Source of the DNA: Blakeslea trispora
Taxonomy: Eukaryota > Mucoromycota > Mucoromycetes > Mucorales > Choanephoraceae
Assembly (NCBI GenBank): GCA_025331445.1
Contig: JAIWNE010000002.1
Location: forward strand, 310,001-374,000
Direction of reading: 5' to 3'
DNA: 64,000 nt
The notes below the pieces were generated by a model. The model was not told where the DNA came from. It did no database searches and saw only the letters and a list, made by a program, of their open reading frames with translations. Position 1 is the first letter of the stretch; each line of letters begins with the position of its first letter. The position numbers were made by a program, and so were the translations under genes. Below are positions 21,295-33,745 of this stretch, piece by piece.

Positions 21295-24200
21295 TTATTT
21301 TTCGAAAAAGCGTTTGGCCAAGAAGCATTGTAATGAACGTATCAGGCCGAGTTGCAACTTGACATATCCTGTTTTTTGGCTTGTTTCTAGTTTTGTCAAA
21401 GATGTGCTTGCTTTGTTCAATATTTCAGCGATATCAATGACATTTTGTTGTGCAATATCAAATCGAGTATTACTTGTAAGGTTGGGTTTGGCAATCCAGA
21501 GACTGAGTTGAGTGGTGAGCAGTAAAGCACAATCTTGGACAACATCGAGAAGCTCTTTTGTAGGCACACTCTTATCATCTTGCCCTTGACTCACCATGGA
21601 AAGACAGACATTGATGTATTCGATCAATGTGCCAAAGGAAGCAGCCTCGCCAAGAACAATTCTTGAATCAGGGTTAATGATTGTATTTCCAAATGGCCAT
21701 TCAACATCATCAGTAGTCAAGACAAGAGGAGCATGTGTCAGAACAGCAAGCGTAGAAAGATTGTAGTGTACGATGGTCAAAGCGGATTTTGTGATTGACT
21801 TCATGAGTGCACTGGAAGCACGTATTTTAGAATCGCCTTGGGGTACTGAATCAAAAGTCTGTGCTTGTTGGCGCTCAATGTTATCTACTGGGTAAAGTTG
21901 TGCTTGCATATGAGAAGGATGAGTGAGGAAGTAATGATAACGCTGAAGCAAAAGCAATGAGCAATCCTTGAATGATACGAATAGGTTGTCAGCAAGTCCA
22001 GATAGCTTATCAAGTTGCTTCGATAAGCCAAAGAAGATCATGCTGGTATATTTGATTTCTTCTAATAGAGGTGACGCTAGTGATATAGAAGGATTGAGAC
22101 CAAAGATAGAATCATTAACTCCGTTGGCATTGCTGTATGCTTTGCCGATTTGAGGACTGTACATCTGCATGAAGTTGACAACATTAGGCAAAACAAGTTC
22201 TGATCTACCTAGAGTGCGCATCAAATTGTTGATCACACCAAGCATCTGACACCAATTGAAATGAAGTGGATTGCGCTCCACAAAAGCAGGGTTATTTCCA
22301 TCACCAAATCGAATAAACAGATCTAAAGCGCCACATCTCAATCGTGGTGTAAGTCCATTGTTACATAGAGAGCCAAACAAATTCTCTTTAACAAGCTGTT
22401 CAGCTGCTTTTGGTATATTAGACAGAGCAAGCAAAAAGTACAATGCGGTTTCTGCATAAGGTGTAATACTGATACTGTATACGTTGGATACATTTGCACA
22501 TTGACTACACCAAAAAAAAAGAAGCACGAGTTAAGTCTAAGCCTATCATTTTTGTGACATATGTAATTCTTACCGGTCAACTTCATTCACAACCAAGGCA
22601 ATACCTGTGTTGAAGAGATTTAATGCATTAGAGAACATCTGGTGCTTTTTGAACACATCAAGCCAGACAGCCTCGGGAATTTTGTATTTGGAAGAGATCA
22701 ATTCAATCAATAGTGAGACAACAACTGTAACATCCTTAATACAACTCTCTTGAACATTATCAGTTACTTGAGCACCTTCAGCGCTATAAGAAGAAGCCTT
22801 GATGGTTAGCACATGGAAACTAGAGCAAACTACTGTTAAAAGGTCGCCAAGACAAGCTTGAAGTTGTGCGTGCTTAGAGTTGAGTGAATCTGATATACCC
22901 TTGAGTGTACGGAGGCAGAGTAAGATGCTTTCTAATAGAGGGCGGTGGAAGCGGATAGCTGTATTATCGCAAATGCTTTGAAACAAAGCATAGTTTTCTC
23001 GATTCAAAAGGCCCGAAAGAGCAGAAAGGAGGTCAAATGCCTTGTCGAAATAGTTTTTCTTGGCATTGCTATCAACACCGGTAACTACGCTTCTGTTTTT
23101 ACCAATCCAGTCCTCAGTCAAGTTACGAATGAATTGAACCAAGACACTATAGGAAGTTAAAGTAACACCGTCATCTCGAGTTTCTGCTCGAGCGGCCTTG
23201 ATTAATTCTTTCAAGAAGCTATGTAAAACGTCCGCGCTTTCGGTGGTTGCTCTGCTTGACCATATCAGATCACTTGAGCGACGAGAGCAGATTTCAATGA
23301 ATGTCTTGAAGGAGCGAATCAAAGTAACCTGGGAATCAACAATAGAGCTGTTGTGGTTTACTAAAAGCAAGCTGCGTAGACACTGACTGGCATCTTCCTT
23401 TATGTCAGAAACAGCTTCTATAGGGTCTACTAACATGTCTTCGGTCTTCTCAACATGTCCATGTTTCTCACTTATTTGTGCATACAATGACTGAATGCGG
23501 GTGCTAGCCAAGTAATAGTCGTACAAATAAGAATCACCATAACGGTGTGCTTTGCCACAAGCCATATCATCACCATGACCAAGACGGGGCATCTTGCAAA
23601 GCAAAATCGAGCGATCTTGAATATGTAAGGTTTTCAATACAGTATCAACAGAAGACTTGGCTTGAAGAACAAGGTCAGGGTTGAAATCGCTTTTAACAAA
23701 GGCTTCTCGCATTGCAGCCAATTTAACAGGATCACTTATTTTACTCAATAGATTCTTGAGACCAACAGGCAGCTTTTCAGTGGTAGCCTGCCCATGTGCA
23801 TTACCCACAGTGATATGGATCTCATAAGCAATGATACGCATGGCATAAGCTTTGCTCAAGTTAAGACAACAGCGGCGACGTACATCCATGTCGAAATGAA
23901 TGGTCTCTGCCTTAGGATCAAGCAGATCAAGAGTATTCAGGTTCAGGGTATCCATGCTATTGGTAGGATTAAGTAAGACTTTACCTACAACATCCCAAAG
24001 TGCGTTGTCAGCACGAGATCGTTCAACAAGTGCATAGTGATCAAAGGCAGTTTGCCAGAAAGTGGCAAGGAAGCGCATGACATTGGAGGTGACTGTGGGT
24101 TTTTCAACAGACAGAGTTTCCCAATGGCTCAACAAGTCAGTAGCAGCACGGATGGCAGATTCAGTTACCACAGGAGAAGGACCACTTGAGGCAGATCGAA

Positions 24201-27200
24201 CTTGACCGCTCAACAGGCGCACAGCTGATTTAGGACTAGGCATGATAAAATCGCCACAATCCAAGAACAGGATGGCTAAGCTTGGCTGAGTTTCCATCAA
24301 TGTAGTCATAAATTGCCAAATAGAAGCAGAAAGGTTTTCATTCTGGAAGTGATCTTTAGCAATTTCAAGATAGGTACGAATGATGCTGTGTACTTGCTCT
24401 GTGCTTCCGAGATACTGAACAAAATTAGGAACAATCTTCCAACTAGCAGTAGTACGACACAAAAGAGTCAAGACATTTGTGGCTTCTGTAGGCAAAGCGA
24501 TACTGTGACGGTAATAGACATGCCTGGCAATGCGCAACAAGAAGTCAGTAGAGCGGCTTCCAGTAGACTGTTCGAGTAAGAGATGCTCAAGTGTGCTTTC
24601 AGGCACAGCACTACCTTGGTTGATTTGTTCTAAGCGGTGTTGTAATAAAACCTTGACGAAGCAGAATGTCATTTCAGTCAGCTTCTCAACGCGTTGAGCT
24701 TCCTTGGGGTGACTTGATTTGTACAAGACATTTGCCATTTCTGCGCCTTCGGTGATTGTATCGATTAAAGGAGAGATATGATAAATACCACCATCATACA
24801 AAAAATTGTTGAAGATGCCTTCACGAATACTGTTTAAGGATAATTTTGCGTCAGCTGTGGATGGGAGCTTGAAGTGAATTGCTACCTCGCTAAAGATAGT
24901 AAGAAGCTTTATTCCAATCAAGAAACGCTCAGACAACTTCTTGTAACGCCATAGGACATAAGAGGGAAACACATCCAACATAAGGTAATGTAGACACACG
25001 TAAAGTACTTCCACTTGACATTGTTGGTTAGCATCTTGAGCAACTTCAGCGAGCCACCAGCTAGATTGGATATCCTGCACAAGCCCTTGAACCAAGTCTA
25101 GGAAGGCTAGTAGAAGTGTATATCGGCCAGAGGTAAACTCGACCTTGGAAACAATTTGTTGAATTTGAGAGCCAGAGTAAGGTCTAATGATGCCTGAAGA
25201 AAACTGAACGCTTGTGTTCATAGTAGGCAAAATAGGTGTATGCTTGAGGTATTGCCAGATGTGGCTCTTGTATGTTGGAAGCAAAAGAGTTAGGCACTGA
25301 ATGCCCAAAGTCAAGATATCGATAGGACATGGCTCCATGGTACTGCAAAAAGTAATTATGTTACAAATGATAGAGACTAGAAGAGGAGGACTGTTATCAT
25401 CAGCAACATCACCTGCTGCAGTATTGATGTGATTCACCAGAGTAGGTATCAACTTGGGATTGCTCGTCAATACGTTGTGAACCAATTCCAAAATGCTCTT
25501 GATGGCATCCGAGTTTCTACCTTGAAGTGTTTGGCTTTCATCTTCAACTTCAATGAATCGATTGGCATTACCCGAAGCAAATGTGCCCAAGATAGAGGCC
25601 ATGAGGTGCCAGCCAGAATAGGTTGCAGTGAACCGAACAATACGCTCTGTTTCTGATGTACTTAAAAGCAAACCACGAGAGCCTTCAGGAATGCTAATAC
25701 CATGCATGAAGCTCATTTCGGGAGTTACTTGTAAAGGCTCTTGAATATAAACAACAGCTTCGCCATCTTCTTCCTTGGCAATAGTTTGGACTGCAGAAGG
25801 CAATACAACAGTGATTGAAGGAATGCTACAAAGGTAGTTGAATACTTCAAGTGCAGAAAATGCATCACTTTGTTCTGTCTCATTATCAGGTGCACCAGAA
25901 ACAGCAGATAAGAGTTGAATAAAATCAGTGAAGAGTACAGGAAATCTACCACAGGCTGTTGTGAGCAGAGAAGCAGGATTGCACTTGTCGAGATCTGTTT
26001 GCCAGAATAGTCTGCAAAGTTCAGGTTGATTCTTGTAGACTAGACAATAAGCGTTGATTAGACTAGCATAGCTTTCCATGGGTATATAGTTAGGGCGAGT
26101 GATTGACAAGAATGAATTGAGCAGCACTCGAACAACACCACGGTATCCACAGCTGTTAACATCCTCTTCACTACAAATACTGCTTTTCAAGATATTGGTT
26201 GACATATCAAACACATTCAATTTCAAAGCGCGACCGATTAAGATTCTGTCGAGATGAGGGCTCTGTTTAATAGACGCATTTCTATTGACTGTCTGTTGCA
26301 TTTGAAGGCCATTTACTTGAGGTCTTTCGAGAAGCAATGTATGATGGATGGTCTGTTTGCCTTCTAACAGCTCAATCACTTGACTATAGTTGGTAGGAGG
26401 TGTTGCTAAGTTATCGTCATTCAATGCAGTATCTACACAGCTAAGAAAGAATGACCAAGCTAACAAAAACAACGAATGTTCCTCCGAATCACCCATAAAA
26501 GCAACGATTTGATTCAACTTGACAATGACATCCGGTGTGTTTAGTAAAGATTGATCGACCTCACTAGGATTCAATTTAACACCAATAGAGAGTGTAGGAG
26601 GCAAAATCAAGTTGACTGAGAGTATGATACAAATATTGATGACTTCACGGTGAATTGCTGTTGCTTCTTCATCCAAAAGATAACTGAATGCAACCACTGA
26701 TCCAAAACTAGAAGCTTCAAGCTCTTGAATATGAGACAGGATGGTTGTGGGCTTTGGGATGTGTGTAAGACTGCACAAAAAGACGATTTCCAATAAAGCT
26801 TTCTGTTCTTTCAAGTTCTGCTTAGCCCAAACCAAAGGCCATTGTGCCGAAGTCTGATTGAGATGTTTTGGTGGACAAGTGCGAACAAGTGTTGCATATT
26901 GCTTGAAAAAACGTTCAGATGAACCATTTTCGACAAAAAGCTTATAAATTGTATCGTTAGCGATATTGAAATAAGGATGAAGTTTGTCAAGTGTGATACG
27001 TTTCAATGAGCTGATACATTGTAAAAGCGAAATTCTCTCTTCATAATAAAAGCTGACAAAGTCCAAAATCAACGGAATATGTTCAACCAAAGGAAAGTTT
27101 TGCTCTTTAGCGGTATTGATTGTTTCGCCATCGAGTGACCTAAATGTATTCCAGAGAGAAGCGCATTGAGATTCATTCAAATGAAGAATGTTGGAGAGCT

Positions 27201-27512
27201 TCAAAACGAGTTCTTTTTCTTTTTCGTCTAGTTTGATTGTCTTTCCATCTATAGTGAAACTCGAGCCTGCACTAAATTTGGAACGTGTTTGGCTGGTGGA
27301 CTCGTCAAAAGCCTCTAAGCCAAGCTTCAGGTGTTCTTTCTTTTCTTCGATTAAAGTCTGGAGGCGATCTTTAGAGCACTTCTCGGTGCCTCTTTCAATT
27401 GTATCAAATAGTTTACGGTAAGTTCTAAAAAAAGAGAGTGTTATGTTGATCTGCAAAAGTATTGTAGACTCTTTTCTTACCCAGCAAGCTCTTCATCTTG
27501 AGTACCCTGCAT
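21295..27512 (-). CDS. NUP192: Inner-ring nucleoporin NUP192/NUP205
   Basis: Three exons (27512-27481, 27424-22574, 22504-21295) give 2030 residues. The tiny first exon encodes MQGTQDEELAG and the second starts TYRKLFDTIERG. The product is all-helical in character, without membrane segments or FG repeats, as expected for the alpha-solenoid scaffold Nup192/Nup205. Recognisable stretches include TIDGKTIKLDEKEKEL near residue 60, DFVSFYYEERISLLQCISSL, and HRPLLESILLCLRTLKGI in the C-terminal third. The length is somewhat above typical fungal Nup192. It is part of the nuclear pore inner ring, binding Nic96 and Nup53-type partners. It is the longest gene in the window and is almost intronless. Confidence 0.88.
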
Positions 27513-28092
27513 TTCTGTCAGAATATTCCTCTCGCTATTTACAGGTTAAAAAGTGTACAAACTGGAGTGAGAGAAATAGACACGTAAAAAAAAAGATAAA
27601 ACAGTTCAAAAAGCTTTAGAAAAAAAAAGATACAGGAAACGCGTGAATTCAACTAAATAAACCGTCACTCAGAAATTATAGGGAAGATTTTTTGGGTGTC
27701 CTAATTTTGGGTTTCCCAATGTTTTAGATAAACATGCAGGCCGCATGTACCCAAATTACACTTTTGTACCTGATTGGTAGTGCTTTCTCTTCTATTTTGT
27801 TATTTGGCATGTCTGAAGAAAACAATCAAAACAAACAAAATCGTTTTTGAATTTATTTATTTGATAACCTTCATAATGAAACTTTTGAAACAGAGCAACT
27901 TTGTAACCTTTCATCTTATGACCTTGATAGAGGGTAGGCCTTGGATAAAGGCAACAAAAAAATCGTAAAGGGCATTGCTCTTAGAACCAAAAAATATCTT
28001 AGAGCTGTCTAATGTGTCAACAAACCTTGTGCCTTTTATCGAAAGGAAATGAAGCCCAAGAGTAAGCTCAATTAATTACTAAAAAGTAATAT
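27513..28092. other. Intergenic region
   Basis: AT-rich sequence containing the NUP192 promoter side. A short open frame at 27774-27968 (+) has no family features. Nothing else is supported. Confidence 0.5.
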
Positions 28093-28374
28093 GTGAACTG
28101 TAAAGCATCCATGCATAACAAAGATTGTCCTGCCAAAGTGCAACGTTTCATGCGCTATAGCCCTTTGGTCGAAAAAAAAAACATTTGCGAAGGAACTCAT
28201 TGTCATGGAGTATACAAGCGTATTCATTTGTTTAGTGAAAACAAAGACAAATTTATTGAGAAAATAAAGAATGATCCTTTGACTACTCCCAAAAAGCTTT
28301 CAATGGGCATTTATTTTCGCAATGAAGAGATTTTAGGTGCTGCTAGAGGAATTGATTCTGTTCTCTTGAAGTAA
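28093..28374 (+). pseudogene. FLYWCH/MULE-type zinc-finger remnant
   Basis: An open frame of 93 codons without an ATG (the first codon is GTG). It shows NCKASMHNKDCPAKV, then THCHGVYKRIHLF and KNDPLTTPKKLSMGI. The Cys...CPAK...HxH spacing followed by a lysine-rich helix resembles the FLYWCH-like N-terminal finger of Mutator-type (MULE) transposases. The catalytic DDE part is absent downstream, so this is best read as a fragment. I cannot exclude a domesticated DNA-binding protein with unseen upstream exons. Confidence 0.4.
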
Positions 28375-28390
28375 GATAGAGTCAATTATT

Positions 28391-28440
28391 TTCTATTTAA
28401 GGGTAAAATTTTCAAGATTTTTGGCTACCCTTAAATAGAA
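28391..28440. repeat. Perfect 15-bp inverted repeat with 20-nt loop
   Basis: TTCTATTTAAGGGTA at 28391-28405 is exactly complementary to 28426-28440. It lies 16 bp after the stop of the zinc-finger remnant, so it may be a terminator-like hairpin or part of a short inverted-repeat element. Confidence 0.85.
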
Positions 28441-29351
28441 CAACTGCTGCATTTGTTTGAACGAATTTCCTATTTGAATGACAAGTGATGATTCCATAAA
28501 GCTCTTGATGTATCGCTTCTGTTTGAATATTCTATAGTCTTAGCACGGACTGCATTGACTATGTGGCTAAATAGGTTCCATTGATCTTCTCTTGCTTAGT
28601 GTAATCCAATGGTTTTTGTTAGATGCTGAAGTAAACAAAGGCAAATATTTTTATCTATTGTACACAATGTATCATTGTGTCGAGAAAATAGGAAGAAACA
28701 CACAGAAATTATCAGTACTATACATTACAATTTGGTACACCAAAAGAACATCAATTAGTCATGGCATGCTCAGGGACATTGAGCCAATGAGATTTCCCAG
28801 CAGCAAATCAAGTCTTTGCACTGTCTACTTCTGTAATGTCAAGGTAGATTCCTTTCTTTATAATCATCTGAATCATAAGCAAAACCAGCAGCATGAGCTG
28901 TATAAACACACCAACTATTGAGACAAACACATATACATATGAACGTTATATAGCTGCTCGTATGTCGTGATTGACTTGCATGTTTTTGCTGACACTAGAG
29001 TATCGCTCCTATTTTTCTTTTACTGCAGAATAATGAATAGTTATCACAGTAAATGATCTATGCCAACTTTCTTCTCTTTTCGTACTAAGGATAGGAATTT
29101 GGTATTTTTGTATTGTCAAACAAAGAACCACAATGCTCATTGATATAAAACAAGGCCCAGACTCTTTCATTCAAAGAAAAACAAACAACCAATGTATTAG
29201 CCAATGAGGAAAATTGATCAGTAATGTAGTCAATTTGCTTTATACAAATAAAAAAACAAGTGCTTCTTTCCTCTCCTTTTTTCTCTAATTGCTATACACG
29301 AGCATGTTGCAAAGCGAAGCGTTCTGAACCATAATGAAGGTCAAGAAAATT

Positions 29352-29399
29352 AACCGAAGCGCAGCGGAGGTGCTAATTTTATTACCGCAATGGAGGTTT
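29352..29399 (-). repeat. Dispersed 48-bp repeat, copy B
   Basis: Reverse-complement copy of 14950-14997 with four mismatches. Flanking it, ACGAGCAT (29298-29305) and ATGCTCGT (29410-29417) form an 8-bp inverted pair that could mark element ends; copy A lacks an obvious counterpart. Confidence 0.85.
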
Positions 29400-30675
29400 A
29401 GATTGTAAAATGCTCGTTGCTATACAAAATGAATATTTTACAAACAAAGGTAAAAAAGCTATTTAGTAAACTATGGACTATTTGCTAATACTTGCTTAGA
29501 TCAATACATCGAAACATTCTTCTTTTTTGTATGACATGCAAAAGAGAAATTGTTTGTAAGACAAAACAAGCTATATAAGACAAGCTTTCGAAAGTACAAC
29601 ATTCATCAATAAATAAAATGAAACTATATGGACATGTTTATCTGCGAAAGTACTAGATTAAGTAATATACGTATATGTGTTATATTCACTGACGGAAAGC
29701 CTTTTGAGTGGTACTGTTAGAGCTCAATAAAAGAGGCAAAAAAAAAGCGCTAAGAGATCAAGCATTGCGACTTCTTGTTATGTAGCTTTAATTGTAGCAG
29801 GAACTTTTGGATTTTATGCTATGTCTCATGCTATATCTGTAAATACTGTCTAAAGTATAAGAGCGCCTTACTTTAAGCATTTAATTGGTTTAATAGATTC
29901 GGTGCATTCTCTCTGCCTACTTGACTCAAACATGTATGTTGACTTTTTTTCGTGTCAAAAGATCAATCTCGAGGACCTGGTCAATTCTTTTATTGTATCA
30001 GATGCAAGAAAAAAGAAAAGGCTCTAGACTTTTGGGATATGTTCCATAATATGGCATAAAATTATACTATCATTCTTGTTTAGTATGTAACTGAATCTTA
30101 TCATCAACTGCAAAAATAGGCCGACTATATCAAAGCGTTGTTCTTTTAGCTTTTGCAAATACAGTGCCATTGAACAAAACAGCGATCTCAATAGACACTC
30201 TCTACAAAAAATAAAAAAACTCGCTATGTTTGTATAGTAAAGTAAATTGCTTGCTATATATTATTGAACAGGAAAGAAATAAGCCTTAAGAGTTCTTTGA
30301 GAGGAGAAGAAGAGGCGGAGTTTACACGCACTGACCAGCATCTTGATGGTTGGACAAGTGTCATGATAATCAATGCTATTTTTGAAAAGGAGTTCATAAG
30401 CCAGCCTAGCAAAAGACAGAGAGATCCATTTGACTTCTTTACTTTTTTTGGCTCTTCTTTTCTTACTCTCTTTTTTCCTTCATCTCTATTTGCAAGGTAT
30501 ACAGTGGTACTAAAATAAAGTCAGGGTGTGGGAAAACAATAAAAAGCCAGTCCCAAAGGATCGGCAGAAAAAATTTCAGCAGTCCAGTCCAATATGTGAT
30601 TGAGCGCTGTCAAAAAGATATAAAAAGGCTTCATTTTTCGCCTTTTTTTCTTCTTTTTTTTCCTTATCCATTTAA

Positions 30676-30822
30676 GATGAACGGGATGGTCGTTCTCTAT
30701 AGGCATGTGTCATGACACCCCTGCTGAGTTTGTTGGGCTAAGGGGACAAGATGAACGGGATGTGCGTTCTCTATAGGCATGTTAATAATACCTCTGCTGA
30801 ATCTGTTGGGGTTAGGGGAGAA
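30676..30822 (+). repeat. Two-copy tandem duplication of about 74 bp
   Basis: Unit 1 (30676-30749) and unit 2 (30750-30822) both begin GATGAACGGGATG, share CGTTCTCTATAGGCATGT, and end with TGTTGGGSTWAGGGGA-like sequence. They differ by scattered substitutions and a one-base length change, so the duplication is not recent. Confidence 0.85.
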
Positions 30823-32590
30823 GAGGGCACTTGGTGCCCTTTTCTAGATTGACAATATTTATAATTAATAAAAAAGAAAAAAGTTAATTTGATTATGAAA
30901 ACTATATTGTGCATAAGCCTTATTTTGTGTTGTGTTTACTTTTTTGTCTTTTTATTGTTTCATTGATTCGTGTGTAATATATTTATACGATTTATCAAAA
31001 TCTTAGTATGAGTAAACTAAGCTGTAGACAATAACTGTACTTTGTTGTAGTCTTCTGTATAAATACTTAAATGATCAAGATGTCATCCATATTGGAATTT
31101 CATCCTTTGATAGCTGCTTTTGATATTACAATAAAAAGCTACATTGTAAAGCCTTTCTTTGTTACAAGAAAGAAAAAGGTTTCTATCACTCTTTGCAAAT
31201 AAAGTTATACGGATGTATGCGTGAATGACAAAATCTGTATAAATTGGGTCCTCAGTTGTGTGTGTTAATATCACTACTTCTGGGCACTTCGTATCTAGCT
31301 TTATCTATCCAACCAGCCAAACAAAGTCAGTGCATATCCATAAAGCTCACTACAACATTGATATCCACAGTCTAGTTTGTTTACTCTCTCATGTCTAACA
31401 AATGGGCTATCCAGACTGATTGCAAAGTTTGGCTTGCTCTATTCAAATCCATGCGAGTCAAGAGTGACACAAAATGGAAGGGGAACCAAGGATTTTAAAC
31501 AGCGAACCCGATTCAAGAGATTTTGGATTTTTATTATTTTTTTAGATTTATTTTTTATTTCATTGTATCTATTGAGGATGCGTTCGAAATTCATCGTTGT
31601 CAGTGCCGACTATTATCACCAACACTATCACTGTTGACATATACCGAGATGCAAAACAAGAACACGTAGAACAACTGATTAGTGCCAAAAGAAAAGAGAG
31701 AGAGAGAGAGAAAAGAACAGGCAACTTGTATTGACAGACGCAGAGTGATTGAATGGAAAGAGAGCTATGCTTTTTATTGCATTTTGCTTCGTTTGGTTTA
31801 TCGTTTAGACAGTGACTCGAAATAAAGGTACCTACAAGCATACTTTATATTTTGGTTGTTGTTATTGCTGTTCAATCACCAAGGTATCGGTTGCGTTCCT
31901 TTTCTTTCTTTCTTTCCTTGTTTCTTTTAACCGGTACAACATCTGCTTTTAGCTGGTAAGCCTGAATGTTGCTTGGAGGCTTAGACACGGACGATAGGCA
32001 CGGAAGACAGACAGACTCTCAGTAGCAGAAATAGCGTGTTCAGTCAGCAAGCATACAGCCTCAGAGAGTTGAGGGTCAAGCTGCAGAACGAAGGATTGGA
32101 TCGAGGTTGCTCGAGAAACAAGTGGAGAAAGAGCAGAGGAAAAAGAAGAAGACGACGAAAAAGGAAAAAGATAGAGATAGCCGGTACAACGAGCGATACA
32201 GTATTCTGTTGTATTGCATTGCACGATGGAGAAAGAGAGGAAGAGGAAGTTGATAGATGGTCCAAAAGATGAGTAAAAGGATGGCCGTATCATCTCAGTA
32301 TAAGATTGTCTGCCAATTCGTCGATGATCAACATAGCGCCACAGTATAGCACATTCAATCATATGCTCTTGACTTGTATTGAACTCTGTCTGCGTTACCT
32401 TGCATCGATGTACAATTATCTATAAAATGCGGCGGAGGAGAAAGACGAGGATCAGAAACAGCGTGGCAAATATAGCAGTGCGAGGAGCATATGAGAAACA
32501 TTTGAGGAAGATGCAACACAGCCAAGTGATGAGGAAGGCTTTTGTTCAAGTAGTTTGACAGCATGTGATTGCAGCCTCGGTGAATACGCC

Positions 32591-32614
32591 GGATACGGAT
32601 ACGGATACGGATAC
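32591..32614 (+). repeat. (GGATAC)4 hexanucleotide repeat
   Basis: Four exact GGATAC units in a locally less AT-rich stretch. In one plus-strand frame they read as alternating Gly-Tyr (GYGYGYGY). Confidence 0.9.
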
Positions 32615-33745
32615 AATTCCGTGATCAAATGTACTGATGAGAGCAACAAAGGGCTATCATAGTATTGTACATGTTGCAATGAGTACAGATTAATCTGAGT
32701 ATATGGGAGGGGACGAAAGAGCATGTAAAGCAGATATGACATACTTTGATTCAACCATTCTTGCCTATCCGAAATAGTACAATGGATGTATCACGTGGAG
32801 AAGCATGTAAAGCAATGAAAGATCCATCTTCCTTCTGTGAGAGTGAGATGTTTAAAAAAAAGGTATTATGAAAAATATTTTTTTTTTTGAGCAACCATGA
32901 GTATCTGATAATTGTAGTTGCTTTGTACTGCATAGCTTTTTTCTGTGTTTGTATAGTCCACATAAATGATGACAATCTCGATCTTGACAGCTCCAAGCTA
33001 TTCAATATACAAAAAGGGCACGTGTCATCTCATTGGGATATCCTTGCTTCATTCTAGGGATGCTGTGCCTATCAGACTTGAAGATATCTGTAAATATAGT
33101 TTTTTTGTAACATTTCCATTACAGTTGTTCATTTCCGAGCTTAGTATAACTTTTGTTATTATTAAAAAAGATACAGCAGAATAGACACAAAGGTTTTCCA
33201 ATGTTGATCCTTTTCTTAGAAAAATATTTGATTTGCCATGTTTATGATCCCTGGAAAGAGCCTCTTTTTTTTTCGATAAATTACCTTACTCATTCGTTTA
33301 TCAGTCTGACCACTCAAACTGATGGATCATATTTATACTAAATCATTCCCTAAAAAGCACTGATTTCTTTTTCTCAAGATTGCATTATCTTTAAGAAAAA
33401 GGTTTTCTTGCCCATAAATCTATCAGATAATCTAAACTGCATGAAACAGAAGCACAAATCTTGACGTTTTGAGTTCCACTCATTCAGTAAGGCCTATTTC
33501 ATCATTGAGCTAATGTTTGTCTGACCTCTTTCGAGTGATGCCCACGAATCTGAAACAGTGACTTTTGAGTGCTTAGATTAGCCTGACTTGTTATTCTTGT
33601 TTAAGAAAAAAAAAAGAAAAACGTTTAATTTTTTTGAACCTTTGTTTTTGGCATCTAGGTTTCAATGGCACTTTCTAATGCGTCTACTTATAACTCAACT
33701 CGCATAATTTTCTCTTTTTCTCTCTTCTAAATTGTTTTCTTTAAG

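Larger units (their letters stand above)
28375..33745. other. 5.4-kb gene-poor, repeat-bearing region
   Basis: No gene is supported. Open frames at 28592-28921, 30264-30518, 31377-31637 and several between 31949 and 33005 lack family features. Besides the separately listed repeats, 31.9-32.7 kb is noticeably less AT-rich and purine-rich on the plus strand, with two plus-strand frames reading partly protein-like (for example FEEDATQPSDEEGF near 32500) but broken by stops. This may be a decayed gene. Confidence 0.45.

Noticed and set aside
28592..28921. 109-codon plus-strand frame
   Set aside because: Composition follows AT-rich background, no recognisable domain, and it lies in a repeat-bearing desert.
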